A stretch of 64,000 bases of DNA from Maioricimonas rarisocia (GTDB taxonomy: Bacteria > Planctomycetota > Planctomycetia > Planctomycetales > Planctomycetaceae). The notes under the pieces are model-generated. The model saw nothing but the letters and a program-made list of their open reading frames with translations, ran no database searches and was not told the origin of the DNA. The translations under genes and the position numbers were made by a program. Below, in pieces: positions 1-9,149 of this stretch. The stretch spans positions 2,714,853 to 2,778,852 of the forward strand of contig NZ_CP036275.1 of assembly GCF_007747795.1 (NCBI RefSeq), read 5' to 3'. Position 1 is the first letter of the stretch; every line of letters starts with the position of its first letter.

Positions 1-684
1 ATGATGTTCGTCAATAAACTTGACGGCCCGTTCGGTGTACCACGTCGTCAGCCAGACCTGGTCTTCGGGCGTCACCTTCGGATTGGCGATCTCGTTTCCG
101 TCGATGAGCGGCAGATCGGGGTAAGCGTCCGGACGCTCGGGATGGTACGGCCACATGTCATTCGAGTACGGCAGGCCGAAGTAGTCGTCGAAGCCATGCT
201 GCATCGGGAGGAACGGCCGGTGATGTCCCAGGTGCCACTTGCCGTACATGGCGGTGGCGTATCCCTTCTGCTTGCACAGTTCGGGGATGAGGACCTCGTT
301 GGCGTTGATGCCGTGGCTGGAGCGGTGACTGGGGGCGCCCAGCATTCCGATGCGGTTCGGGTAGCAGCCGGTCAGTAGTGCGGCGCGGGACGCCCCACAG
401 ACGGCCTGAGCGACGTAGAAGCTGGTAAACCGCATCCCTTCGTCGGCCATGCGATCGAGGTGGGGCGTTTCGAAGCCTTCGGCACCGAAGCAGCCGACGT
501 CGGCGTACCCCTGGTCGTCCGTGAAGATGATGACGACGTTGGGGGAAGAGTCGGCAGCGAAGATCGGGCGAGCACAGCTGATGGCCAGTACCGCCAGCAC
601 GATTGCGGCAGTCCGCGTGGCATTGCGGAATGCCGGACGCCACCAGTGACGTTCAGTCCGGTGCAGTAAGGAAGTGATGTTCAT
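1..684 (-). CDS. Sulfatase, N-terminal part (runs off left edge)
   Basis: This is the first 228 codons of a type I sulfatase, an alkaline-phosphatase-fold enzyme that removes sulfate esters, probably from polysaccharides outside the cytoplasm. Residues ~25-43 form a hydrophobic export signal. A metal-binding [11 protein letters not shown] segment follows at ~54-64. The motif C-G-A-S-R starts at Cys96, which would be converted to formylglycine; the usual form is C-x-P-S-R, and C-x-A-S-R is the known variant. The downstream GKWHLGHH stretch is also typical of the family. The ATG at 684 was chosen because it precedes the signal peptide. The C-terminal half lies outside the window. Sulfatases are strongly expanded in Planctomycetota. 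The substrate cannot be told. Confidence 0.9.
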   Translation of the reverse strand, partial: MNITSLLHRTERHWWRPAFRNATRTAAIVLAVLAISCARPIFAADSSPNVVIIFTDDQGYADVGCFGAEGFETPHLDRMADEGMRFTSFYVAQAVCGASRAALLTGCYPNRIGMLGAPSHRSSHGINANEVLIPELCKQKGYATAMYGKWHLGHHRPFLPMQHGFDDYFGLPYSNDMWPYHPERPDAYPDLPLIDGNEIANPKVTPEDQVWLTTWYTERAVKFIDEHH

Positions 685-846
685 GGAGGCAGGATCCGTT
701 GCTGTCAGGAGACGGTTCAGGAGAGACCGTCATTGTGAGCCGGACAGCGAAGCGGGTCAAATGATGCCGGCTGATCGGATACCGGCTGATCGACTGACAT
801 GCGAAAGAGTCGCGGCGAGTGCGAGACCGTCACTCCGGTCGCCTCG

Positions 847-870
847 CCCCACCGGCTGCGGCCGGTGGGC
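847..870 (-). terminator. GC-rich hairpin downstream of the BON-like gene
   Basis: A 9-bp perfect stem (848-856 with 861-869) encloses a 4-nt loop about 105 nt past the stop of the BON-like gene. There is no T tract on the minus strand, so termination here is only possible. The rest of the 290-bp gap (685-974) shows nothing else recognisable. Confidence 0.3.
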
Positions 871-974
871 TTTCAGGGAGCCTCTGACTGCGGCCTGGCT
901 CGCGTTGCTCGCTCCAGCCACGGCCAGCCCTCGATTGGGGGCGCGGCCCGTCCCAAGTGAAAGACCGGCTACGG

Positions 975-1691
975 CTACGGCTGCGGCAGCGTCGGCGGGA
1001 GGGCTTCTTCGGCGATCACGAGCTGGTCGACGACCTCACGGACGCCCGGTTCCAGACGGACCAGCGCGAGGGCCAGGGCTGCTGCCTTTTCGGACTTCAC
1101 CATGCCGGAGACGACGACCGTTCCGTCGGGGCCGACGATGATATCGAGCGGACCGCCCACGACGTTCTCGGCCGGGTAGCGCTGCAGCACGCGCCCGAGG
1201 CTGGTCGAGACGGACGTACGAGCACGTGGCTGGAAGTTGAAATCGATTCGCAGCTGCGGTCGGATGACCGGCTGATTGGAAGGTGTCGTCTGGCGATTCG
1301 TGGCATTGAAGCCACCCGCACCGCCGCCGCCACGGACGAACTGTGGTCCTGAGCCCTGCAGCGTCTGTTGCCCGGCCCGTTCGTTGCCGACGAAGCGGCC
1401 GGAGTTATCGCTCCCCCCGATAAAGGGGCCCTGACCGATCTGTTCGCTGAGAGCACCGAGCTGATCGGTTCCGCTCAGCTGCGGCCCGGCGAGACCGGAA
1501 CCGCCCGCCTGGCTGAAGGTACTCGCAGAACTGCCACCTCCGATGTTACCGCTGCCGCGGGTCGATGTTGCCGACAGAGCGCTGTTGCCGCTGCCGAACA
1601 GCCCCTGTGACTGCGCCTGGGCCGAATCGGCAGCGAGGCTGATGGCAAGCGTCAGGCCGAGAAGGCCGGTTGACAGGATCGGACGGGACAC
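975..1691 (-). CDS. Exported BON-like domain protein
   Basis: The protein has 238 residues. A signal peptide (~1-25, ending A-Q-A-Q) is followed by a Gly/Ser/Gln-rich low-complexity region. The C-terminal ~80 residues read like a BON-type fold: a short beta strand DIIVGPDGTVVVSG, then a helix ending in REVVDQL. BON domains often bind lipids or membranes in the periplasm. The GTG at 1691 is preferred because it directly precedes the signal peptide and has GGAG about 8 nt upstream. The frame is open further upstream but that part reads as non-coding. The gene has its own promoter and lies beyond the terminator of the secretion locus, so it need not belong to that system. Confidence 0.75.
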   Translation of the reverse strand: MSRPILSTGLLGLTLAISLAADSAQAQSQGLFGSGNSALSATSTRGSGNIGGGSSASTFSQAGGSGLAGPQLSGTDQLGALSEQIGQGPFIGGSDNSGRFVGNERAGQQTLQGSGPQFVRGGGGAGGFNATNRQTTPSNQPVIRPQLRIDFNFQPRARTSVSTSLGRVLQRYPAENVVGGPLDIIVGPDGTVVVSGMVKSEKAAALALALVRLEPGVREVVDQLVIAEEALPPTLPQP

Positions 1692-1737
1692 GGTACCGCT
1701 CCGCTGAAAGGCAAACTGACTCCGCACTGGGCAGTTG

Positions 1738-1746
1738 ATTATACCA
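1738..1746 (-). promoter_or_regulatory. Extended -10 promoter of the BON-like gene
   Basis: On the minus strand the sequence reads TGGTATAAT: a perfect -10 hexamer with an extended TGn element. There is no good -35, as expected for extended -10 promoters. The predicted start of transcription near 1731 gives a ~40-nt leader to the GTG at 1691. Confidence 0.65.
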
Positions 1747-1795
1747 TCCGGCGGCTGCCGGAGGCATGGGCGCGGCAATGGTTCGGGCCGAAACG

Positions 1796-1827
1796 AAAAA
1801 CGACCGTCCGGGTCGGGACGGTCGTTT
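1796..1827 (-). terminator. Intrinsic terminator of the secretion locus
   Basis: A perfect 12-bp stem (1798-1809 with 1816-1827) has a 6-nt loop. On the minus strand it is followed by a T run (1796-1800). It sits 70 nt after the lipoprotein stop codon and before the promoter of the BON-like gene. Confidence 0.85.
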
Positions 1828-1896
1828 CTGTGACGTTTCGGTTGCGGAATCGCCAGCTCGGACTGCGATGCGGAATGTTCCGGTCCGGCAAGCTGG

Positions 1897-2961
1897 TCAG
1901 TCGAGCAGCGGGTGCCTCGGCGGCGCTGAGGCCGGAGCGGTCGATGTCGGGCTGCTCTCCTGGACGCTCTCCGCATTCATCCACTCGCCAGCTTCCTGAC
2001 GGAGAGGATGGACAGGTTTCGGTGCTGGCTGAGAAACGGGTTGAGGTGCCAGCGGGTGAGGCATCGCTGCCGTGCCACTTGCGGCGTCCTGGGTGGTCGG
2101 AGCCAGTCGGTATCGCTGGGTGCCGGACGTTGGAAACTCAGCGGGAGGCTGCCGATCCGTGCTGAATGTCTGATTCTGATCCACAAGTGTGTGCAGCATC
2201 CGTTCGAGTCGGTCGAGACGCCGTTCGACGCCGGGCTGGCCCGAGGAGTTCGTGCCGGAGGCCAGTTCCACATTCGAGGGGCGGATCGTCTGGCTGAAGT
2301 TCGGACGGGCAACCGGCTGTTGGGGTGTGGCCGGTTGCAGAGGGGCAGCGTCCCGATGCGCAGCGAGTTCGACGCCGCTCTGCGGAACGGGCTGCTGCGT
2401 CGCGGCAATCTCAGGTGATGCTGTCTGAGAGGTCGGGCTCACCACCTTTTTACCGGGCAACGTGATCGAAGCCATCTTCGAGTACAGAGGCAGACCGTTT
2501 TCGGGGGTGAATCGGACGCGAATGCTGCACTCGGCCTGGTGGACGCCTTTGCGGGTATACGGGATGAACAGCTGATAGGCGGCGCCGACGTTCGTCTCAC
2601 GCAGGAACGTTTCCCACGCCTGCGCGTCGAAATCGAACTGATGGATCGGCTTGGCCTGCTCTTCTGCGCTTCCCTGGTCGTCGAACAGGTAGACCCGCAC
2701 ATCGCCGTCCACCTTGACCGGTTCGGCATTTCCTGAAGTAAAGAACAGGACCTGGCCGGCGAAGCCGCGCGTCGGGAGGTTGTCGAGCCCGCGTCCCTCG
2801 GCCGCTTCCCAGAAACAGAGGACCTCGATGGCCGGCTGTTGGGGAGTGGCTTCCTTCAGCGGCTTTCGGCCGCTCATCGTTGAAAACAGGTCGAGTGACT
2901 GGCAGCCCGTCGTCGCCAGGACCGCCAGGCAGACGAGCCCGAGCAGGGGATTCCGGTACAT
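1897..2961 (-). CDS. Lipoprotein at the end of the T2SS locus
   Basis: The 354-residue protein starts with a lipoprotein signal peptide ending LATTGC, with lipidation expected at Cys20. A folded domain of ~130 residues follows, rich in beta strands and aromatic residues. Beyond about residue 150 the chain is a Gln/Pro/Ser-rich linker and the C-terminus is Pro-rich. I do not recognise the family. The ATG at 2961 was chosen over a frame 22 codons longer because it begins the signal peptide and has GAGGAG at a good distance. It lies 65 bp after gspD and before the locus terminator. By position it could assist the secretin as a pilotin-like lipoprotein, but no pilotin similarity is visible. Confidence 0.7.
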   Translation of the reverse strand: MYRNPLLGLVCLAVLATTGCQSLDLFSTMSGRKPLKEATPQQPAIEVLCFWEAAEGRGLDNLPTRGFAGQVLFFTSGNAEPVKVDGDVRVYLFDDQGSAEEQAKPIHQFDFDAQAWETFLRETNVGAAYQLFIPYTRKGVHQAECSIRVRFTPENGLPLYSKMASITLPGKKVVSPTSQTASPEIAATQQPVPQSGVELAAHRDAAPLQPATPQQPVARPNFSQTIRPSNVELASGTNSSGQPGVERRLDRLERMLHTLVDQNQTFSTDRQPPAEFPTSGTQRYRLAPTTQDAASGTAAMPHPLAPQPVSQPAPKPVHPLRQEAGEWMNAESVQESSPTSTAPASAPPRHPLLD

Positions 2962-3026
2962 TGTGGACTCCTCAGGAATGCACGTGATGTCGTCATGCGA
3001 TGGACGTTGAGAAGTGCAATCGGTCA

Positions 3027-6000
3027 TTACGGCATTGCCGGGCCAGAGGGGGGAGCGTTCGGCGGCGTCGACGGCGGGCCGGGCGGCAGGCCCGGTGGCA
3101 GTTTCGACGGTTCGGTCGGCAGCTCACCTTCCTGGATCCGGATGACAGCCGGGTCCTCGCTCCGCTGGAACGAGGGAGGCTGTGAAAGGTTCAGTGAACC
3201 GGCCGGCACCCGCGTCGTCGGAATATCGCCACCCTCCATCGGAGGAACGGCCTCAATGGTGCCGGGCGGCGCCATCATCGGAGGCATTCCTTCGAACACC
3301 GGCGGGGGCGTTTCGAGCGGCACGCTGAACAGCGGTCCGTGCATCTGCTCGGCTTCAAACTCGAACCAGTGCAGACGCTCTGCTTCCACCTGCTTGATCA
3401 GTTCCGAGTCGGCATCGCCGTGCACGATTCGCGGCGTCAGGAAGATCAGCAGTTCGGTGCGCTGCTCGTTGTGCGAATCGAACCGGAACAGATGCCCGAC
3501 CAGCGGGATATCTCCCAGCCAGGGCACCTTGCGTTTGATGGTGTCGTCCAGCTTGGTGATCATGCCACCAACGACGATCGTCTGTCCGTCCGGCACCTTG
3601 ACGGTCGTCCGGGCGGTGGTGATGTCCTTGATCGGCGATTCGATGACGTTGCCGGTCAGGCCATCCACGAAGATCGGGACCCCTTCGCCGGTGAACTGGC
3701 TTTTTTCGGCGACGACTTCCATCACGACCTGGCCTTCGGGGCTGATACGCGGCGTGACGGTGAGGATGATGCCGGCCTCGTCCTGAACGACGTTCGGGTT
3801 GGCCGTTCCCTGTGTGGAGATGTTGACGCCGTCGACGATCGGAACGCGCTGACCGACCTGAATCTGAGCCAGCTGGTTGTCGAGCGCGATGATCTGCGGG
3901 CGGCTGAGAATGTGGACGTTCCGCCGCGAGGCCAGTGCCCGGATCAGGATGTTGACCGAGTCGGAACTGGCAGACAGAACCAGACCACCGAAGCCGAGGT
4001 CGCCATTGACCCGGCCGAGAGCGAAGTTGCTCAGCGACTGGCCGCCTACGACATCCGGCCGGACCGAGGTGTTGTTCCCCAGCGGCTGGTTGTTGAACAG
4101 AAAGCCGGGCGTTCCTTCCTGCGAGATAATTCGCTGGGTGGTTGTCTGCACGCCGTTCGGCGAGGTGTTGGTCTCGGAGATTGTCAGCAGGTTGTCGATG
4201 ACGCTGCGATCGAACAGGACCGAATCCTGGAAGCCGAGTTCGACACCGAACTCGTCGGTGTCGTTCAGTTCCACCTCGACCAGCAGGGCCTGGATGACGA
4301 CCGAGGCCGGTTCGCGATCCAGCTCCTGGGCGAGCCGCTGGATTTCGTCGAAGTACCGCGGTGTGGCGCTGATGAGCAGACTGTTGGTGACCGGTTCGGG
4401 CGTGACGATCACTTCCTGCTCGAGGATCTCGACCGTACTGATGCGATCGGGATCGAGCTGGATCAGATCACGCTGCGACTGAAGAAACTGGTTGATGGCG
4501 TCTGCGACGTCGGCGGCCGGGCTGTTACGAAGCTTCAGCACGGTGGTCTGTCGATTCCGGAGATCGCTCTGGTCGAGACGGAGCAGAATGGCTTCCACGA
4601 CCGTCAGAGCATCGGCTCCGCCGATCGCCACGACGCTGTTGGTGCGGGCATCGACCGAAAACCGCAGCGGCACCAGGCTGCTGCTGACGTCGTCGGCGCC
4701 GGCGATCTGGATTCCCAGTTGCCCCCCGCCATCCTGTTGCTGCTGCTGATCCTGTGTGAACAGGGCTTCGAGCAGTTCGGCAGCGGCGGTCGCGTCGGCG
4801 TTCTCCAGAGAGAAGACGCGAATCTCCGCGACGACCGGGCTCGGCTGATCGAGCAGGTGGACCAGTTCCTCCAGCAGAGGCAGGCTCTGTTCTGGTGCGG
4901 TGATCATCAGGCTGTTCGAGCGCACGTCGGCATTGATGCGGATGTCGCTGAGCAGACCGGATCGGATCAGCTTTTCGGCGGTTCCGTCACGGGTGAGGAA
5001 CTCGAGTACGACCGCCTTCGAATCCCGCAGTTCCTGCGGTCCCTGTCCGGCACCACCGAAGCCACCGACCTGTCCGGCGACCTGAGGCGGATTGAGAACG
5101 TTCTGAATGGTGGTGCTGAGGAATTCGGCCAGTTCGGTCGCCAGGGCGCTGCGGAGGGGAATGATCCTCAGCTGGTTGACGGCTCTGGCTTCGTCGCGAT
5201 CGATCCGGCGGATCAGCAGTGCCAGTTCTTCCAGATCGGCAGGACGTCCCTGCACGACGACGGAGTTCGTGCGGATGTCGGCGACGGCCGAGAGACGCGT
5301 CCCCAGCCCCGGTCGCTCTTCGTAGAACTCTTCGATGAGCTCCACGACCTGGGAGGCAATGGCATGCTTGAGCCGGAAGACTTCGAATTCGGCCCGCGGA
5401 TCAATCGGCTGATCCAGTTCCTGGGCCAATGTGAGGACCGACTCCATCAGGTTGCCGGGTGCGAGGATCAGCACGGCGTTCGGCTTGACGACCGGTACGA
5501 CGTTGACGTTCTGCGAACGCTGTACGGCTGATGCGGCCGGACCCTGCAGTCCACCGATGCGCTCATACACGTCGTTGAGCAGGACCGCGAGTGACTCGGA
5601 ATTGACGAACTGCAACCGCAGCAGGTGGATCTCGGGCGTCGAACCGACGGCGAGCTGTTCGATGCTGCGAATGACCTCCATGACCGCGTCGACGTCTGCC
5701 TGGTTACCACGCAGGATGAGCAGGTCGAGATCTTCGAGGGCCTCGATGGTCACGTCACCCTTGAGATTGCCGAGCAGACCCTGCAAACCGCCGGGTGGCT
5801 GCTGCTGAGGAGGCATCTGGCCGTTCGGGGGCACAGGCGGGGCGTCGCCGGGTGGCACCGGAGCGGGCTGCGGTCCCTGCATGGGCTGGTTGTCGGGATC
5901 GGCCTGGGCGATCCACTGGCCCGGACGGTTCGGCTGCGGCGGAGCAGCCAGGGCGTTGTCCCGGGCGTCGGTGGTGGCATTCACGTTGCGAGCCGGAACA

Positions 6001-7055
6001 GTGCCGGTTCCTTCGGCGGCACCTTCCTGCTGCATCTGCTGCAACACGGGCCGCAGTCGTTTGCCGACCTGTGCCATGTTGCCGTCACCGGCGACGAGCT
6101 GCGGTTCCGGCTGTCCTTCCTGCGGCGGCGTATCGAGCCGGCGAACGAGACTGGCCAGTGCGTTGGCGACCGGTTTGGGGGCGGCGATTGTCAGCTCGTT
6201 GCGCGTCGTGTCGATCTCGACCGTAAACCAGACGTCGGTAGAGCCCTCTTCGGACTTCAGCGGCGCGACTTCGAACGCGGGCAACCCGTTGGGGCCGGCA
6301 TCGACGAGGCGGGCACGAGACTGGAAGGTCTTGTAGATACGACGGGCGACCTCGGCGGCCGGCTGCTTTTCGACCGAGACGACGAGGTTGGACTGCGGTT
6401 GCGGCGCTTCGGAGACCGGAGCGGGCTGCGGTGCCGACTCGGTGTCTGCCGGCTCTTCGTGTCCGACGGTCCGAATGCGTCCGTCCATCGTCCGGGGCGT
6501 TGTCGCGATCCGCTGCTGTGAGCGAATCGAGTCGGTGATCGAATCGAAGCGGCGTTCGTATCGGGCTGCGACCGGCCGATCATCGGTGGTCGGGCCGGCG
6601 GGACGGTCATCGGGTGTGACGGGCCGCCGATACTGCGTCCGGGCACGACGCATCTCGATGACGGTGAGGAACTCACCTTTTTCGAGGACTCGGAAGCCGA
6701 GCGGTTCCAGTTCGCGGTTGAGGATGCGGACCGCTTCGGTACGCGAATGCTGATCCCAGTCCTGCCGGTTGTAGCGCCCCGGCGGAATGTCGTACATGAC
6801 CAGCGTCGAGCCCGTCTTTTCGGCTAGGTCGTTGAGCACCTTTGCCCACGTCGTGCTGATGTAGTTCAGACGCAGGGTGGCTGTTTCCCATAGGGGGACG
6901 GCGACCTCGGCAGATTCGCTCGTTGTGTCCTGCTGCGACAGAAGCGGCTGGGCGTGCGCGAGTTGGTCGCTGCCCAGCATCACGGCGGCCGCTGCGAACA
7001 GACAACCCGCGAACTTGCGGCTCGAGCACCTCAAGGATCGTCCTGGAAAGCGCAT
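3027..7055 (-). CDS. gspD: Giant type II secretion secretin (GspD-like)
   Basis: This is the outer-membrane pore of the secretion system. At 1342 residues it is about twice the usual GspD length. After a signal peptide (~15-36) comes an N0-like domain (~55-130), then a disordered stretch with a Pro/Gln-rich part around 380-420. A long series of NolW/secretin-N-like repeats fills ~430-950. The C-terminal pore domain contains VPWLGDIPLVGHLFR near residue 1176, the signature segment of secretins, and ends in a Pro-rich tail. The extra N domains would make an unusually tall periplasmic channel. It is transcribed after the GspM-like gene across a 226-bp gap that may contain a promoter. The ATG at 7055 lacks a good ribosome site; a TTG 8 codons downstream would also keep the signal peptide. 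Confidence 0.92.
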   Translation of the reverse strand: MRFPGRSLRCSSRKFAGCLFAAAAVMLGSDQLAHAQPLLSQQDTTSESAEVAVPLWETATLRLNYISTTWAKVLNDLAEKTGSTLVMYDIPPGRYNRQDWDQHSRTEAVRILNRELEPLGFRVLEKGEFLTVIEMRRARTQYRRPVTPDDRPAGPTTDDRPVAARYERRFDSITDSIRSQQRIATTPRTMDGRIRTVGHEEPADTESAPQPAPVSEAPQPQSNLVVSVEKQPAAEVARRIYKTFQSRARLVDAGPNGLPAFEVAPLKSEEGSTDVWFTVEIDTTRNELTIAAPKPVANALASLVRRLDTPPQEGQPEPQLVAGDGNMAQVGKRLRPVLQQMQQEGAAEGTGTVPARNVNATTDARDNALAAPPQPNRPGQWIAQADPDNQPMQGPQPAPVPPGDAPPVPPNGQMPPQQQPPGGLQGLLGNLKGDVTIEALEDLDLLILRGNQADVDAVMEVIRSIEQLAVGSTPEIHLLRLQFVNSESLAVLLNDVYERIGGLQGPAASAVQRSQNVNVVPVVKPNAVLILAPGNLMESVLTLAQELDQPIDPRAEFEVFRLKHAIASQVVELIEEFYEERPGLGTRLSAVADIRTNSVVVQGRPADLEELALLIRRIDRDEARAVNQLRIIPLRSALATELAEFLSTTIQNVLNPPQVAGQVGGFGGAGQGPQELRDSKAVVLEFLTRDGTAEKLIRSGLLSDIRINADVRSNSLMITAPEQSLPLLEELVHLLDQPSPVVAEIRVFSLENADATAAAELLEALFTQDQQQQQDGGGQLGIQIAGADDVSSSLVPLRFSVDARTNSVVAIGGADALTVVEAILLRLDQSDLRNRQTTVLKLRNSPAADVADAINQFLQSQRDLIQLDPDRISTVEILEQEVIVTPEPVTNSLLISATPRYFDEIQRLAQELDREPASVVIQALLVEVELNDTDEFGVELGFQDSVLFDRSVIDNLLTISETNTSPNGVQTTTQRIISQEGTPGFLFNNQPLGNNTSVRPDVVGGQSLSNFALGRVNGDLGFGGLVLSASSDSVNILIRALASRRNVHILSRPQIIALDNQLAQIQVGQRVPIVDGVNISTQGTANPNVVQDEAGIILTVTPRISPEGQVVMEVVAEKSQFTGEGVPIFVDGLTGNVIESPIKDITTARTTVKVPDGQTIVVGGMITKLDDTIKRKVPWLGDIPLVGHLFRFDSHNEQRTELLIFLTPRIVHGDADSELIKQVEAERLHWFEFEAEQMHGPLFSVPLETPPPVFEGMPPMMAPPGTIEAVPPMEGGDIPTTRVPAGSLNLSQPPSFQRSEDPAVIRIQEGELPTEPSKLPPGLPPGPPSTPPNAPPSGPAMP

Positions 7056-7166
7056 TGTGTTTGCCGAAATGAGGTGTTCGTGTTTAGCCCCGCGCGTTTG
7101 TTCCAGCCGGGCCAGGCGACGTCAGGCAATGCTGGACGTCGCGCATGGATGGCCGGAACAATCCTC

Positions 7167-7197
7167 ATTATCGGAAAAGTCTGCCTGGTTTGTTCAA
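7167..7197 (-). promoter_or_regulatory. Possible promoter upstream of gspD
   Basis: On the minus strand TTGAAC (7192-7197) and GATAAT (7167-7172) are separated by 19 nt, in the only sizeable gap inside the T2SS locus. The spacer is longer than ideal, so this is tentative. Confidence 0.3.
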
Positions 7198-7281
7198 CCG
7201 GACTGCAGCGTTCCGCAGAACTGAAAGCAAATTGCAGCACAGAAAGTGTGCCGGCATTGCGCAGCGGCAAAGCGTGCTGCG

Positions 7282-9099
7282 TCAGTTGTTTGCGTCGGAA
7301 TCGCCGCTCGCGTCCGGAGCCGGTTCGGCTTCGGAGGCCGCCGATTCCTGGGCATCGGCTGCCGATTCCGGCGGATCGGACACCGAGACCTCGCTGGTCG
7401 CTGTCTCCCCGGCAGGCTTCTCCGGAGGAAGCAGTTGCATCTCGCGGAAGTTCCGGCCGATGTTGAGTCGATAGACTTCGGCGCCGTCCGAGACGGTCAC
7501 GTGATCAACCGCGATGGAGAGGACGAACAGCTGAAGATCGGCCGCTTCGAAGAAGTCTCCGTCCGTGAGGAGCAGGTTGGAATTCGAGCTGCGATCGTAC
7601 AGCAGTGCCTGTGCCGTCTGTTCCTGCACGAGACAGCCGACCAGATACGTGTACAGGGCCGCATCGTCCCGGACGTCGAGGGTCACCGCCTGCGAGTCTT
7701 CGGCAGGGGGCATTCCACTGTCGGTCACCTTGACGGTCACTTGGCGCTCGCCCGGTTCGGCCTCGAGCGGAATTGACCAGCGGAGTTCGCCGCTGCTCGA
7801 GTCGATGCTGACGCCATCGGGAACTTCGCCGGTGAGTGCGTACTGTAACTTGTCGTTCGGCAGGTCCGGATCGCTGGCTTCGATCGGGACGACCAGGTCC
7901 CGGCCGGTGTAGGCGACGATGGTGCCGATCTCCGGCAGTTGCGGCGAATTGTTCGGGAGTCGCAGCGTCAGATCGAGCGTGGCTTCGATGACGGGCGCGT
8001 TGTTGACGCCGGACCGGGCGATAACGGAGACGGGATATGGGCCCGGTTCGAGTTCCTCGGAGGGAGACCAGCGGATCGTGCCGGTTTCCTCATCGAAGCG
8101 CATTCCCTCGGGAGTGTCGGGGCCGAGTTCGAGTTCCGGGTTACCGAACGTCGGGTCCCAGTCCTCCACCTTCAGTTCGAACGTGTAGTCTTCGCCGCGA
8201 ACGGCAGCCGGGGGTGTGGTCGAGGCGAAGTGCGGTTTGTACTCGATTGGCGGGCGTGGTTTGACGAACGGACTGCTGCTGGCGGCAAGACGCTCGGCAA
8301 CGCTGGCGCGGGCTTTGTGCTCTTCGACGAGCGGCAGCAGTTCGATCTCTGCATTTTCGGTATGTGTGCCGGTTGCCGTGCCGGCGATGCCCCGTTGAAT
8401 CTTCCACGAATTGCCGTCGACGGCCGTCACGTCCACGATCTCACTTCCGATTCGCGCCCGAAACGGCGCCTCCTCGGGAAACCCTGCGCCGGAGACGACG
8501 GTGACGGAGTCGGCTTCGGGATCCACCAGCTTGGCAGTATAGGTTGCCGGCAGCAACCGGGTCCGCTGCGTGGCGTCCGGCAGGGACAGTCCTTCGGCGG
8601 TGAGCGTCACCGCCAGCTGGATTCCGGCGGGATCGACGGATCGATCGAGGTCCAACCGACTGATCCGGTGCAGCAGATTGGTCGCTTCGAACAGCCGCAG
8701 GAAGGTCGCGACGTTTTCGAGCGTGGCCCGGGCTTCAATGGTGACGGGGACGGCTGCGTACGTCGCGCCGCGCGTGCTGCGTCGGCCGAGTTTGACTTCG
8801 ACGTTGTTCCAGTTGGCGACCAGTGCCAGGTCGGTCAGCCATTCCTGATAGACCCGCTGCGCGTTGAGCGGATCGGGAGGAAGGCTGCGCTCCCGCCAGT
8901 CCTTGAGATTGGCGGTCGCCCGCATGAGCTTCAGTTCGTCCAGCTCGCGGGCCGAGACGGCCATCTGCACCGTCTTGAGTTCACCGTTCAGCTCGGTGAG
9001 CGGATCCAGGAAGGTCCGTTCGAACGCCGGCACCAGGACGACCCCGGCAACGACGACGGCGAGCAGGATCGCGAGCACTTTTTCTCGTGGTTGCATCAT
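7282..9099 (-). CDS. GspM/PilO-like protein with Ig-like (cadherin-type) domains
   Basis: The protein has 605 residues. A single N-terminal membrane segment (~8-25) and a coiled coil lead into a ferredoxin-like PilO/GspM region at ~90-195. This is the expected architecture for the inner-membrane assembly platform. Unusually, residues ~296-475 hold two tandem Ig-like/cadherin-type domains, recognisable by repeats of the type 'F-D-x-x-T-G-x-I-x-W-x-P' and 'L-P-N-x-S-P'. The C-terminus is acidic and Ala-rich. Normal GspM/PilO proteins have 160-220 residues. It follows the GspL-like gene by 50 bp and is translated from a double ATG with GGAG just upstream. The scaffold role is inferred from position and topology. 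Confidence 0.78.
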   Translation of the reverse strand: MMQPREKVLAILLAVVVAGVVLVPAFERTFLDPLTELNGELKTVQMAVSARELDELKLMRATANLKDWRERSLPPDPLNAQRVYQEWLTDLALVANWNNVEVKLGRRSTRGATYAAVPVTIEARATLENVATFLRLFEATNLLHRISRLDLDRSVDPAGIQLAVTLTAEGLSLPDATQRTRLLPATYTAKLVDPEADSVTVVSGAGFPEEAPFRARIGSEIVDVTAVDGNSWKIQRGIAGTATGTHTENAEIELLPLVEEHKARASVAERLAASSSPFVKPRPPIEYKPHFASTTPPAAVRGEDYTFELKVEDWDPTFGNPELELGPDTPEGMRFDEETGTIRWSPSEELEPGPYPVSVIARSGVNNAPVIEATLDLTLRLPNNSPQLPEIGTIVAYTGRDLVVPIEASDPDLPNDKLQYALTGEVPDGVSIDSSSGELRWSIPLEAEPGERQVTVKVTDSGMPPAEDSQAVTLDVRDDAALYTYLVGCLVQEQTAQALLYDRSSNSNLLLTDGDFFEAADLQLFVLSIAVDHVTVSDGAEVYRLNIGRNFREMQLLPPEKPAGETATSEVSVSDPPESAADAQESAASEAEPAPDASGDSDANN

Positions 9100-9149
9100 G
9101 TGCTCCAGGGGGCTGGAGATCGGGCGAGGCAGGCCTCGGCCCGGATCCG

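Noticed and set aside
3339-5531. A 730-codon open frame on the plus strand inside gspD
   Set aside because: It is an antisense shadow caused by high GC at third positions. The minus-strand secretin has clear motifs across the same stretch and the antisense product is compositionally odd.
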